Source: Poriferisodalis sp965205175 (GTDB lineage Bacteria; Actinomycetota; Acidimicrobiia; Acidimicrobiales; Poriferisodalaceae). From it: 64,000 nt of DNA. The notes beneath the pieces were generated by a model that saw nothing but the letters and a program-made list of their open reading frames with translations, searched no databases and was not told where the DNA came from. Location: the NCBI RefSeq assembly GCF_965205175.1, contig NZ_OZ242038.1:2232001-2296000 (forward strand). The letters run 5' to 3'. Positions 9,401 to 17,090 of the stretch are shown here, piece by piece. Position numbers and translations under genes: made by a program. Each line of letters begins with the position of its first letter. The stretch's first letter is position 1.

Positions 9401-9656
9401 GATCACTCCCGAGCTGGAGGCCGAGGGTGCGGCGCGGGATCTGATCCGCAGCATTCAGCGCAAGCGCAAGGATGCCGGGCTGGAGGTGACCGATCGCATC
9501 ACCGTGACGGTTCGTTGGAGCCCGCCGAACGCAGCAGCAGTGCGGCGTCACGAATCGCTGGTGCGGGCTGCGGTCCTGGCGCAGCGGTTGGAGTGGCTGC
9601 CTGGCACCGCTGAACCCGAGATCCGCCTCGCACGGGTCGCAGCAGGCGGGCTCTAG
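6486..9656 (+). CDS. ileS: Isoleucyl-tRNA synthetase
   Basis: The 1056-residue class I synthetase has the HIGH-equivalent PFANGLPHHGHLL (HHGH at residues 63-66), a CP1 editing domain, and the KMSKS-equivalent GAKLSKRLRNY near residue 617. The length and the KLSKR form fit the eukaryote-like IleRS2 branch, which is often less sensitive to mupirocin; that last point is family knowledge, not shown here. The WNSY and C-terminal tRNA-binding segments are intact. GTG 6486 follows GGGAGG at a 5-base spacing. I see no convincing T-box leader in the 200 bases shared with the divergent DksA-like gene. The 3' end overlaps the convergent coiled-coil gene by four bases. Confidence 0.96.
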   Translation: MKREPSDTVYPRVPAPADFPEIEERILERWRDEDTFKASIANRPADDEFVFYDGPPFANGLPHHGHLLTGYVKDVIPRYQTMRGRRVNRRFGWDCHGLPAEMESERELGVSGRAAITEFGIERFNAHCRASVLRYTAEWRSTVTRQARWVDFDDDYKTMDLPYMESVMWAFKQLWDQGLIYRAFRVMPYSWGAETPLSNFEIRLDDATRPRQDPAVTVWFELADTDATARTGEPLRLLAWTTTPWTLPSNLAVAVGADTSYSVVQAEALGGARYVLASDCLERYAADLEPCTVVGTLTGAELAGRRYSPLFDCFSHRTEAFRVLVGDFVDTSEGTGVVHLAPGFGEEDQLLCEANGIEIGDAVPVDDKGCFTDAVASWATLNVFEANPQIIAHLKHRGRVLRHDTYEHNYPHCWRTDTPIIYKAINSWYVEVSQISERLAATNQQINWVPDHVRDGRFGQWLAGARDWSISRNRFWGSPIPIWMSDDPEYPRIDVYGSIDELEADFGVRPTDLHRPYIDELTRPNPDDPSGSSTMRRVPEVLDCWFESGSMPFAAVHYPFENTEWFEQNFPADFIVEYINQTRGWFYTLHVLAGALFGQPAFRNVICHGVLLAADGAKLSKRLRNYTEPTDIFADKGADALRWYLMSTNIVRGGDTRISDQGIDEVLRQVLIPIWNSYAFFTLYANADGYEAKVRYDSSDVLDRYVLAKTRATLESVTASFDAYDLPGAAAELLTFIDALNNWYIRRSRGRFWGESGAGATPVQAPSTGDRAAFDTLFTVLRIFAAMAAPLLPMITEEIYGGLTGGASVHLSDWPDAAALPRDPDLVERMDAVRAAASAALRLREDAELRVRLPLPRVTVAGAGASLLEPYTFLLAEEINVAEVVVSEDLGAWATPVLRPRGSLLGPRLGGAAQQVFAAARSGEWRIAADGTADAGGHRLQPDEFQLSLQPVEPATTAVLAKQQLVVVLDTTITPELEAEGAARDLIRSIQRKRKDAGLEVTDRITVTVRWSPPNAAAVRRHESLVRAAVLAQRLEWLPGTAEPEIRLARVAAGGL

Positions 9657-10237
9657 GCGGTCAGCGGCGCCTTGCGGACGAGCGCGTCCAAGAAGGGGTC
9701 GTCGAGGTCGGAGAGGCTCAGGGGCGCTCGGTCTGCGTCGGTGCCGTCGATGCCGGCAGCGTCGCCGCCGAGGTCGGCCGTCGATGCCGACGCGATGACA
9801 GCACCGTCATCCGCAGGCTCAGGATGCTCGACGACTTCGCTGATCTCAGCGGCACGGGCCTCGGCAGCCTGGCTGACCTCGACGGTGTAGCCGGCGTCTC
9901 GCAACGTCCTCGAAATCTCAGCCCGCACGAGATCCGACAGTGCCTCGGTGAGATCATCGCTTGCCGTCTTGAATGCCTCGTCCACTGCCTGGCTGCTTGC
10001 CGCCTGCAATCCAGCCAGTGCGTCGGCGATCTGCGCGACAGTCTCGGGCGACAGCTGGACCTGCACCGGTCGCGACGGCGACGCCGATGCAGCGCGGTCC
10101 GTTTCGACCTTCGCCATGCGCTGGTCGATATCGGCGACCTGTGTGCAGAGCATCGCAAGCTGCGCGCCGATCGTCTCAAGCACGCCCCCGCTCTCGGCTT
10201 CAGGGGCTTCAGAAGGATGGGTCGACGAACTCGCCAC
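9653..10237 (-). CDS. Hypothetical coiled-coil protein at the divIVA position
   Basis: I do not recognise this protein of about 194 residues. It has an N-terminal helix (LETIGAQLAMLCTQVADIDQRMAKVE), an Ala-rich helical middle and an acidic tail ending DPFLDALVRKAPLTA. There is no membrane segment or signal peptide. It is the last gene of the sepF-yggT block, where many actinobacteria keep divIVA/wag31, but the DivIVA N-terminal signature (basic and aromatic residues with a GYxxxEVDxF-like motif) is absent. A scaffold role in division is possible by position only. GTG 10237 is chosen over a TTG at 10246. Confidence 0.65.
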   Translation of the reverse strand: MASSSTHPSEAPEAESGGVLETIGAQLAMLCTQVADIDQRMAKVETDRAASASPSRPVQVQLSPETVAQIADALAGLQAASSQAVDEAFKTASDDLTEALSDLVRAEISRTLRDAGYTVEVSQAAEARAAEISEVVEHPEPADDGAVIASASTADLGGDAAGIDGTDADRAPLSLSDLDDPFLDALVRKAPLTA

Positions 10238-10294
10238 GCGGCGCAATGTACCAGTAGCAAGATGTAGCAGCGTCTCAGACGGGAGAACTCGAAC

Positions 10295-10549
10295 TCAACA
10301 GCCCAGCGGCATGCGCGCCACTTGCAGTCCGATGATCAGCACGATCGGCGAGAGGTCGAGCGCTATGCGGCCGAGCCGCACTGGAGGAAGCGCACGCCGC
10401 AGCGGTCCCATGACCGGCTCGGTGATCCTCACCAGCCATGTTCGAACCACGTTGACCGGGCTCTCTTGCGCCAGCGGGATCCAGCTGAACAGCACGCGCG
10501 CGAAGATCGCAAAGACGTACAGCGAAATCAGCGTGCAAAGCAAGCCCAT
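10295..10549 (-). CDS. YggT-family membrane protein
   Basis: The 84-residue protein has two membrane helices (LLCTLISLYVFAIFARVLFSW and LDLSPIVLIIGLQV) with the family core WLVRITEPVMGPLRRALPP between them. It starts at ATG 10549, after a GAGGAG Shine-Dalgarno sequence. YggT proteins are small inner-membrane proteins. The gene sits directly after sepF, as in cyanobacteria, Firmicutes and actinobacteria, where the neighbourhood links it to division or membrane organisation. The biochemical role is not known. Confidence 0.9.
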   Translation of the reverse strand: MGLLCTLISLYVFAIFARVLFSWIPLAQESPVNVVRTWLVRITEPVMGPLRRALPPVRLGRIALDLSPIVLIIGLQVARMPLGC

Positions 10550-10580
10550 TGCGCTCCTCGGCGTTCTGCGCTAGATCGTC

Positions 10581-11078
10581 TCAGCGACCGACGTCGGGCG
10601 CGGGAATCGAGCGATGCTCGTCCTGGCTCACCACGACGTTCGCGGGCACGACCATGTAGACGGCGTTCGCGACCTTGCGCATCTCGCCGTCGCGGGCGTA
10701 GCACAGCCCGCTGGCGAAATCGAGCAGTCGACGGGCGGTGTCGCGGTCGAGCCCCTGCAAGTTCAAGATGACGGGCTGGTCGCGCTTGAAGCGATCTCCG
10801 ATCTGCTGCGCATCGTCGAACATCCGGGGCATCATCACGAAGGGCTGCGCCGACGACATCGCCACTCGGCGCACTGCCGAGGGCGGTGCAGCTTCGCCGG
10901 GGCGTGTCGAGGTCGCCATCGGCCGCTCCACGACCGTGACACCGCTGTGGCCGGACTCTTCGGCCAGCTCGTCTGCAGCAGGTGCCTCGCTCAGCGCGGC
11001 GCGCTCAGCAGGCGGTGCATAGCTCTCGTCTGGACCCAAGCCCAGATAGCTGATTGCCTGCTTCATGAACGATGCCAT
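10581..11078 (-). CDS. sepF: Cell division protein SepF
   Basis: The 165-residue protein begins MASFMKQAISYLGLG, an amphipathic membrane-binding helix, followed by a variable acidic and Pro-rich linker to about residue 75. The C-terminal SepF fold then shows PRMFDDAQQIGDRFKRDQPVILNLQGLD, RRLLDFASGLCYA and MRKVANAVYMVVPANV. In actinobacteria lacking FtsA, SepF polymerises and anchors FtsZ to the membrane. No ftsA is present in this cluster, so SepF should be the main Z-ring tether. A GAGGT Shine-Dalgarno sequence precedes ATG 11078. The 117-base gap after yggS may contain a secondary start site. Confidence 0.95.
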   Translation of the reverse strand: MASFMKQAISYLGLGPDESYAPPAERAALSEAPAADELAEESGHSGVTVVERPMATSTRPGEAAPPSAVRRVAMSSAQPFVMMPRMFDDAQQIGDRFKRDQPVILNLQGLDRDTARRLLDFASGLCYARDGEMRKVANAVYMVVPANVVVSQDEHRSIPAPDVGR

Positions 11079-11195
11079 GCAGTACCTCGATGCAGAACTT
11101 CGATGCCGACAGACTGCGTCGGCCTACTGCCTCAATTGCACAGCGTACCGATTCGTCATCCGCGCATCAGCCAACGCGCCGGTGTGCATCCGCCG

Positions 11196-11861
11196 TCACG
11201 AAGCCTGCGGGCGACTGCCGAACAGCGCCGTCCCGATGCGCACCATCGTTGCGCCCGCAGCAACTGCAGTTTCGAGATCTGCGCTCATGCCCATGCAACG
11301 GTGCCTGAGTTCGTGCCGATCCGCGAATCGTGCAACCTCTCCGAATGCTCGTTCGAGGTGTGACGGCGAACCCTGCGGACCGATGGCCATGCAGCCTGCG
11401 ACGGCGAGCCCCTCACCGCGGGCTGCCGCTACCACCGAAGATGCCTCCCCAAGCGGGCAGCCGCCCTGCGACAGGTTGCCGCTCACATTGAGCTGCACGA
11501 AGATCGTTGCACCCGGATCGTGATGTGCAATCTCGGTCACCATCCGCATCCGGTCCACGCTCTGCCACACATCCACGACTCCGGCAAGCCGGCGAACCTT
11601 GTTCGACTGCAGACGCCCGATGAAGTGAACCTCCATCGCTGATCTGGTCTCGGACGCGACCTGCGGCCACTTGCGGTGCAGCTCCTGGGCGTAGCTCTCG
11701 CCGATCATCGTCAAACCGGCAGCGGCAGCAGCATCAACAGCCGAGCTGTCGAAGCCCTTGGTCACTGCCACGATGGCGATGCGGGCAGGGTCTCCCCCGG
11801 CATCGGTTATTCGGTGCTTGATGCGCTCCGCGCCGGCGCGGACAGCTGCTCGGTCGATCAT
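11196..11861 (-). CDS. yggS: YggS-family PLP-binding protein (PLPBP)
   Basis: The 221-residue protein starts MIDRAAVRAGAERI at ATG 11861, overlapping the pgeF stop by four bases. It has AIVAVTKGF with the PLP lysine, then IGESYAQELHRKW, HFIGRLQSNKV and CMGMSADLETAVAAGATMVRIGTALFG, all diagnostic of the YggS/PROSC TIM-barrel family. The usual N in IGENYxQE is Ser here. These proteins buffer and deliver pyridoxal phosphate and keep amino-acid and vitamin B6 homeostasis. The position between ftsZ and sepF is conserved in Gram-positive bacteria. The longer frame upstream covers pgeF and is not used. Confidence 0.95.
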   Translation of the reverse strand: MIDRAAVRAGAERIKHRITDAGGDPARIAIVAVTKGFDSSAVDAAAAAGLTMIGESYAQELHRKWPQVASETRSAMEVHFIGRLQSNKVRRLAGVVDVWQSVDRMRMVTEIAHHDPGATIFVQLNVSGNLSQGGCPLGEASSVVAAARGEGLAVAGCMAIGPQGSPSHLERAFGEVARFADRHELRHRCMGMSADLETAVAAGATMVRIGTALFGSRPQAS

Positions 11862-12541
11862 CGGCCGTGACTGCGTGGTGCGATGTCGTCTATGCGCACC
11901 AGCACAGCCGTGCGCTGTTGCTCCGCCCTGGCTCGGTGCGAGAAATAGCGCAGATCCGCAGCGGTGCAGCGCCCGATTTCGCTGTCGAGCAGCACCCCGT
12001 CTCGTCGCAGCAGCCAGCGTGCGGCCGCGCCCAAATCGAGCGCCGGGGCGCCCCAATGGGTGGTGCTCGCCACCGGGGCATCGACGGCTTGGCCAGCTGC
12101 CTCCAGCAGGGCCTCGCCGAATTCGTAGTGCAGCGCACAGACGTAGGGGCCGATCACGGCACGGACGTTGCAGAACCCGTGATGTCGAAGCTCAGCGATC
12201 GTTGCCCGCACGACGCCGTCGACCAGTCCTCGCCAGCCCGCGTGGATCGCAGCAACCGCACTGCGGCCGAAGGGATCGGTGCCGTACAGCGCAATCGGCA
12301 CGCAGTCGGCAGTTCTGACGGCGAGTGTCGCTCCCGACATCGATGTCCAAGCCGCATCTGCCTCGGCGCCACGATGTTCCCCCGGTCGGGTGACCTGCAC
12401 CACGCGTGTGCCGTGGACCTGCCGCAAGGCGGTGACCGAAGCGGGCGCGTCGAGTTCGATGTGGGCTTGGTCGCCGTCGGAACGCTCCGTGACCGCGACC
12501 GCCACCAGTTGGTTTCCGCAACGTCGGCGCAGCACGAGCAT
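11858..12541 (-). CDS. pgeF: PgeF/YfiH-family multicopper-like (laccase-domain) protein
   Basis: The protein of about 227 residues carries the conserved LRQVHGTRVV, VRTADCVPI, AIHAGWRGLVDGVV and CALHYEFGEALL segments. The His, Cys and His of this set form the metal site. Relatives act as purine nucleoside phosphorylases/deaminases or, in E. coli, correct mis-incorporated L-Ser in peptidoglycan precursors, which fits its place after ftsZ in a wall operon. ATG 12541 is preferred over a TTG two codons upstream. It is followed without a gap by yggS. Confidence 0.92.
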   Translation of the reverse strand: MLVLRRRCGNQLVAVAVTERSDGDQAHIELDAPASVTALRQVHGTRVVQVTRPGEHRGAEADAAWTSMSGATLAVRTADCVPIALYGTDPFGRSAVAAIHAGWRGLVDGVVRATIAELRHHGFCNVRAVIGPYVCALHYEFGEALLEAAGQAVDAPVASTTHWGAPALDLGAAARWLLRRDGVLLDSEIGRCTAADLRYFSHRARAEQQRTAVLVRIDDIAPRSHGR

Positions 12542-12619
12542 CCCCAAGCTCCGCCGGCACGGCCTAGCGCAATGCGCGGCTGCACACCCGCGCCCACAGC
12601 GGCGCCGCCGCTCGGCGCT

Positions 12620-13708
12620 TCACCGAAGGAAGCTAGGCACGTCGAACGACTCGTCGTCCTCGTCGGCATCGGCGAACGGGTCGGTCGCGGCGCCGGCATC
12701 GTGAGACGCCGCGTAGTCGCCCAGCGCGACGCTTGGCTGATGACTTTGTCGATGGCCGGGCGAATAGCGGTCAAAGCCTGCCGCGATGACCGTCACACGA
12801 ATCTCTTCCCCGAGCGAGTCGTCGATGACGGTGCCGAAGATGATGTTGGCCTCTGCGTGTGCCACTTCGCGGATCACTTCGGCTGCCTCATTGATCTCGA
12901 ACAGGCCGAGATCCGGCCCGGCAGCGACGTTCAACAAGATGCCTCGGGCACCGTCGATGGACTCTTCGAGCAAGGACGACGAGACTGCCTGTCGAGCGGC
13001 GTTCTTGGATCGATTCTCGCCGTGGGCCCGGCCGATGCCCATCAAGGCGGTGCCTGCGCTGGACATGATCGCCTTCACGTCCGCGAAGTCGGTATTGATG
13101 AGTCCCGGGGTGGTGATGAGCCCTGAGATACCCGAAACGCCTTCACGGAGCACGTCGTCGGCCATGCGGAACGCATCGATGATCGATGTGTGCTCGTTGG
13201 CGACGGTCAGCAGTCGATCATTGGGAATCACGATGAGCGTGTCGACCCGCTCCTTGAGGCGTTCAATTCCCTGCTCTGCTTGGATCTGCCTGCGTTTGCC
13301 CTCGAATGCGAATGGACGCGTCACCACGCCGATGGTCAGTGCCCCCACCTCCTTGGAGACCTCTGCCACGACTGGAGCAGCGCCGGTTCCGGTGCCGCCG
13401 CCTTCGCCGGCCGTGATGAACACCATGTCCGCTCCCTGCAGAGCCTCCGCGATCTCGTCACGATGCTCCTCAGCAGCCCGGGTGCCGACTTCGGGGTCGC
13501 TGCCGGCGCCGAGTCCGCGAGTCAACTGGCGGCCGATGTCCAGCTTGACGTCCGCGTCGCTGAGGAGCAGGGCTTGGGCATCGGTGTTCACGGCGATGAA
13601 CTCGACACCGCTCAGGCCGACGTCGATCATGCGGTTGACGGCATTCGAGCCACCGCCCCCGACACCCGCCACCTTGATCACTGCGACGTAGTTCTGTGGT
13701 GAGGCCAC
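12620..13708 (-). CDS. ftsZ: Cell division GTPase FtsZ
   Basis: The 362-residue tubulin homologue starts at GTG 13708 (VASPQNYVAVIKV) behind AAGGAG. It has the nucleotide-binding GVGGGGSNAVNRMI, the tubulin signature GEGGGTGTGAAPVVA, NTDFADVKAIM with the T7-loop catalytic Asp region, and a short linker to the conserved C-terminal peptide DDESFDVPSFLR that binds SepF or other partners. FtsZ polymerises at midcell to organise septation. The linker is only about 40 residues, shorter than in streptomycetes. A 186-base gap from ftsQ suggests its own promoter, and the upstream extension of the frame has no homology. Confidence 0.98.
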   Translation of the reverse strand: MASPQNYVAVIKVAGVGGGGSNAVNRMIDVGLSGVEFIAVNTDAQALLLSDADVKLDIGRQLTRGLGAGSDPEVGTRAAEEHRDEIAEALQGADMVFITAGEGGGTGTGAAPVVAEVSKEVGALTIGVVTRPFAFEGKRRQIQAEQGIERLKERVDTLIVIPNDRLLTVANEHTSIIDAFRMADDVLREGVSGISGLITTPGLINTDFADVKAIMSSAGTALMGIGRAHGENRSKNAARQAVSSSLLEESIDGARGILLNVAAGPDLGLFEINEAAEVIREVAHAEANIIFGTVIDDSLGEEIRVTVIAAGFDRYSPGHRQSHQPSVALGDYAASHDAGAATDPFADADEDDESFDVPSFLR

Positions 13709-13869
13709 CGGGCTCCTTGCATTGGCCGGCCTGCCGGGACAGCCCAGAGGCCGCTGGCAGCAACATCGTAGGGAAGATAGCGCAACCCGGCACGATACCG
13801 GCGCTTGCGGCAGCGGCCACGACGGCGCCGTGGCTCGCGGGCAGTGCGTGCGGACACGGAATCTCACAC

Positions 13870-13905
13870 GCTGGATCTAGCTCGGCCGCTGGATCTAGCT
13901 CAGCG
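13870..13905. repeat. 18-bp tandem duplication spanning the ftsQ stop codon
   Basis: Two 18-bp copies (13870-13887 and 13888-13905) carry the core GCTGGATCTAGCTC. The minus-strand TAG in copy 13888-13905 is the ftsQ stop and the other copy repeats it in the gap before ftsZ. Confidence 0.85.
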
Positions 13906-14677
13906 TCCGAAGCACCGGGAGGTGGGGAACGGACACGTCGATCACGACATCGGACACCGCGACACCGGACACGACGGCATCGGCATCTGACATCTCCTCG
14001 ATGACTGCGGCTATCGCCGCCACCTTGGCGCCCACAGCCGAGTCGTCGCCCAAGGCGGCCTCGATCACGAGGCCGCTCGAGGTTTGCCGCACCCGAGCGA
14101 GCAGGTCGCCTCGCTGGTCCCTCCACAGTGCCATGACCGAGAATTCCCGCCGACCACGCGCTGCATTCAAGGCTGCCAGCGGTGCGTCGGCGTCGTCGCC
14201 CAAGTAGGCCCCAGGCTGCGGAGCGGCTGCGATGCCGGACAACCGCGGCAGGTCGGGCGGAGCCTCCAACGGTGCGGTGAGCACGCGTCCTTCACGATCG
14301 ACCAGCACCCAGCTGCCCGGCGCGGCCAGCGCAATGGCGGCGCCCGAGCGCTCGACGACGTCCACGTCCACCGTCGCCGGCCACCGCCGTGTGACGCGGG
14401 CCTCGGCGATCCATGCCAGCGCCTCCAGCGAGTGCTCTGCTCGGCCGGCATCGAGCGTTCCCATGAAGTCGCCTACACGGATGCCTGCGGCCGCGAGGGC
14501 CTCGTCGTAGCTCACACGATGCAGGCCGCTGAAGCGAATCCGCTCCACCTCGAACGCGCCCGCTGCGAACAGGACGGCGGCCGCCGACGCGACGAACACG
14601 CCGACCGCCAATGCAGTCAGCCACCGCCGTGGACGACATCTGCGCCGCTCAGCGTGCGCGGTTGCTCGCCGCGCCAT
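13895..14677 (-). CDS. ftsQ: Cell division protein FtsQ (DivIB)
   Basis: The 260-residue protein has a basic cytoplasmic N-terminus, one membrane helix (WLTALAVGVFVASAAAVLFA), and an extracytoplasmic POTRA domain beginning FEVERIRFSGLHRVSYDEAL with the expected SLEALAWIAEARVTRRWPATV strand pattern, followed by the FtsQ beta domain. It recruits FtsL and FtsI to the septum and regulates septal wall synthesis. ATG 14677 lies three bases after the murB stop. The gene order murC-murB-ftsQ-ftsZ is typical of actinobacteria. Confidence 0.93.
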   Translation of the reverse strand: MARRATAHAERRRCRPRRWLTALAVGVFVASAAAVLFAAGAFEVERIRFSGLHRVSYDEALAAAGIRVGDFMGTLDAGRAEHSLEALAWIAEARVTRRWPATVDVDVVERSGAAIALAAPGSWVLVDREGRVLTAPLEAPPDLPRLSGIAAAPQPGAYLGDDADAPLAALNAARGRREFSVMALWRDQRGDLLARVRQTSSGLVIEAALGDDSAVGAKVAAIAAVIEEMSDADAVVSGVAVSDVVIDVSVPHLPVLRTLS

Positions 14678-14680
14678 GAG

Positions 14681-15691
14681 TCACGACGACGCCGGCGGCG
14701 TGTCGAAGCCCACCATCTGGACCTCGGGCTGCAGGACCACGCCGGACGTCTCGGTGACACGGCGTCTGATCTCGGCAATGAGCGAGACGACGTCGGCAGC
14801 GGCGCCGTCGGGGTCGGAGACGATGAAATTGGCGTGCAGACGCGACACCTCCGCAGTGCCGACACGCAGGCCGCGCAGACCGGTACGGTCGATTCGAGCA
14901 CCGGCAGACTCCTCCGGCGGGTTCAGGAACACCGAGCCGCAGTTGTGCCCGCCGGGCTGATGCTCCCTGCGCCACCGGACGATGTCGGAAATACGTGCCA
15001 TCGCCGCCGAGACAGGAACCCGCCGTCCGTGCAGCCGCGCACGAACCACCAGCTGGTCAGGCTTGAGGCCGCTGCTGCGATAACCCAAGTCCAGACTCCG
15101 AGCGTCCACCGGAACCGGTTCGCCGACAGGTGCGCGGCCCAGCTCACCGTCGGCGGCAGTGATTCGCTGTTCGGTCGGCGGTGTGCCGCAGGCGAGGTCG
15201 ACGACATCGGCATCGATCAAGCACGCCGCCAGGTCGCTGCCATGCCCTCCAGCGTTCATGCGAACGGCACCGCCCACCGAGCCCGGTATGCCGACGGCCC
15301 ACTCCAGGCCGCCGATTCCCGCCGCAGCACACTGACGCGCCAACACCGGCAGCGGCACCGATGCCCCGGCGCTGACCGTTCCGGTCAGGCAGTCGAACTC
15401 GACCTTGCCGTATGCGGCCCCGAGGAAGAGCGCGATGCCCTCGAAGCCTCGGTCAGCCACCAGCAGATTCGATCCTCTGCCGACGATGAGCGTCTGCAGC
15501 CCCGAGACCGCCGCCGCCTCGCCGGCGCGTTGCACGTCTGCGTGGTCGTTGGCCACGAACCCGACCGCTGCGGGACCACCGACCCGCGAGGTCGTCAATG
15601 CGCCCAGCGGGGCATTGACGCGAGCACCGTCGCCCAGTACTGCCGCAGCACGCCGCACAGCATCAGGGTCCGACCATCGCTCAATCGACAT
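14681..15691 (-). CDS. murB: UDP-N-acetylenolpyruvoylglucosamine reductase MurB
   Basis: The 336-residue FAD enzyme reduces UDP-GlcNAc-enolpyruvate to UDP-MurNAc with NADPH. It shows LTTSRVGGPA at the FAD site, IVGRGSNLLVADRGFEG, GGLEWAVGIPGSVGGAV, NAGGHGSD, and NCGSVFLNP with the catalytic Ser that protonates the intermediate. The usual Lys of GSVFKNP is Leu here. The final Glu region LQPEVQMVG is present. ATG 15691 overlaps the murC stop by 11 bases. Confidence 0.96.
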   Translation of the reverse strand: MSIERWSDPDAVRRAAAVLGDGARVNAPLGALTTSRVGGPAAVGFVANDHADVQRAGEAAAVSGLQTLIVGRGSNLLVADRGFEGIALFLGAAYGKVEFDCLTGTVSAGASVPLPVLARQCAAAGIGGLEWAVGIPGSVGGAVRMNAGGHGSDLAACLIDADVVDLACGTPPTEQRITAADGELGRAPVGEPVPVDARSLDLGYRSSGLKPDQLVVRARLHGRRVPVSAAMARISDIVRWRREHQPGGHNCGSVFLNPPEESAGARIDRTGLRGLRVGTAEVSRLHANFIVSDPDGAAADVVSLIAEIRRRVTETSGVVLQPEVQMVGFDTPPASS

Positions 15692-17090
15692 GCAACAACT
15701 CGTCGGCGAGCGTCGTCAGGTCGCCTGCGCCCAGCGTCAGACACACGTCGCCGGGCCGCAGATGGGCACTCAGGTACGAGCGCAGCTCGGCCCGCGCGGG
15801 GATGTAGGCCACCGAGGCGCGCGGGTGCGCGTCGAGCACGGCGCCGAGCACCAGCTCTGCGGAGACTCCCGGGCGCGGCGACTCGCCCGCACCGTAGATG
15901 TCGGTCAGCACGACGCAGTCGGCCTCGACGAACGAGTCGGCGAAGTCGCGCCACAGCGCGGCGGTACGCGAGTAACGGTGCGGCTGGAACACGGCCACCA
16001 CCCGCTGCCAACCGCCGCTGCGGGCAGCGGCAATCGCAGCTGCTACTTCGGCAGGCAGGTGGGCGTAGTCGTCGATGTAGGCAACGCCGTGGCGCTCGCC
16101 GCGGCGCTCGAAACGCCTCGCCACGCCCGCGAAGCGTCCGAGCGCCTCGGTCATCGCCGATGCGGCTGCGCCGAGCTCGAGCCCGGCGGCAAGCGCGCCG
16201 GCAGCATTGGTCACGTTGTGCAGCCCGGGCAGCGGAAGCTCGCAGCGGCCGACGGAAACCGCGCCCCGCATCAGCTCGAAGCTCGCACCAGTCCGCCGCG
16301 TGCGCGCATCGACAATCCGATAGTCGGCGTGGGCGGCCGTGCCGTAGCCCACGCAGCCGCCGACGCTGTCGGCCAGTCGTGCGGCCCCTCGGTCATCGGT
16401 ACACACGATGCGCGGCCCCGCTGCAGCACCGGCGAACGCCTCGAAAGCGGCGGTGAGCTCCTCCAAGCCGCCGTAATGCTCGAGATGGTCAGCCTCGACG
16501 CTGGTCACCAGCACTGCTGCGGCGCCGAGCTGCAGGAATGTTCCGTCGGACTCGTCGGCTTCGACGACGAACCACTCCCCCGTCGGGTCCCACACGGCGC
16601 CGGAACCGATGTCGTTGACTTCGCCGCCGACGAGGAACGACGGGCGTTCCCCGGCGGCCACCAGGCACAACGCCAGCATCGAGGAGGTGGTCGTCTTGCC
16701 GTGAGTCCCGCCGACGGCCAGCGTTCGCTTGCGTGTGCAGATCGCCGACAGCAACGCCGCTCGGCTGAGCACGGGAATGCCACGACGTCGAGCCTCGACG
16801 AGCTCGACGTTGTCGAGGGGCACGGCGCTGGAATGGGCCACGACATCCGCGGCGCCGAGGTTGGCGGCCTGGTGACCGACGACGACGCGCGCACCGTGAG
16901 CAGCCAGACGCGTCACGCCTGGCCCGGCGCGCAGGTCGCTGCCGCTGACGCTGTGGCCCATCTGCGCGAGCACCAAACCGATGGCGTTCATGCCTGCGCC
17001 CCCGGCGCCGACGAGGTGAATGCTGCGACGCTCGGCCAACTCGATCGATGCGCCGTCCCGGGCTTCGCTCGCCGGCGGCGAGTCGGTCAC
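15681..17090 (-). CDS. murC: UDP-N-acetylmuramate--L-alanine ligase MurC
   Basis: The 469-residue Mur ligase adds L-Ala to UDP-MurNAc. It has the Rossmann motif HLVGAGGAGM near residue 25, the P-loop GGTHGKTTT near residue 127, the Mur invariant region FVVEADESDGTF, GLHNVTNAAGALAAG, YIDDYAHLP and FQPHRYSRT. GTG 17090 overlaps the murG stop as GTGA, which I take as the start. An in-frame ATG upstream lies within murG and would add an unrelated leader. Confidence 0.97.
   Translation of the reverse strand: MTDSPPASEARDGASIELAERRSIHLVGAGGAGMNAIGLVLAQMGHSVSGSDLRAGPGVTRLAAHGARVVVGHQAANLGAADVVAHSSAVPLDNVELVEARRRGIPVLSRAALLSAICTRKRTLAVGGTHGKTTTSSMLALCLVAAGERPSFLVGGEVNDIGSGAVWDPTGEWFVVEADESDGTFLQLGAAAVLVTSVEADHLEHYGGLEELTAAFEAFAGAAAGPRIVCTDDRGAARLADSVGGCVGYGTAAHADYRIVDARTRRTGASFELMRGAVSVGRCELPLPGLHNVTNAAGALAAGLELGAAASAMTEALGRFAGVARRFERRGERHGVAYIDDYAHLPAEVAAAIAAARSGGWQRVVAVFQPHRYSRTAALWRDFADSFVEADCVVLTDIYGAGESPRPGVSAELVLGAVLDAHPRASVAYIPARAELRSYLSAHLRPGDVCLTLGAGDLTTLADELLHVD

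Noticed and set aside
9653..10237. DivIVA identity from gene position
   Set aside because: The N-terminal DivIVA signature is absent and the coiled-coil pattern is weak.
11079..11195. Mini-ORF chain between yggS and sepF
   Set aside because: A GTGA/TGATG/ATGA chain exists but ends in TAG about 40 bases before sepF, which has its own GAGGT ribosome site. It shows how often such overlaps arise by chance in this GC-rich DNA.
13709..13867. Upstream extension of the ftsZ frame
   Set aside because: The added residues are Arg/Cys-rich without homology, and GTG 13708 has a good ribosome site and the family N-terminus.
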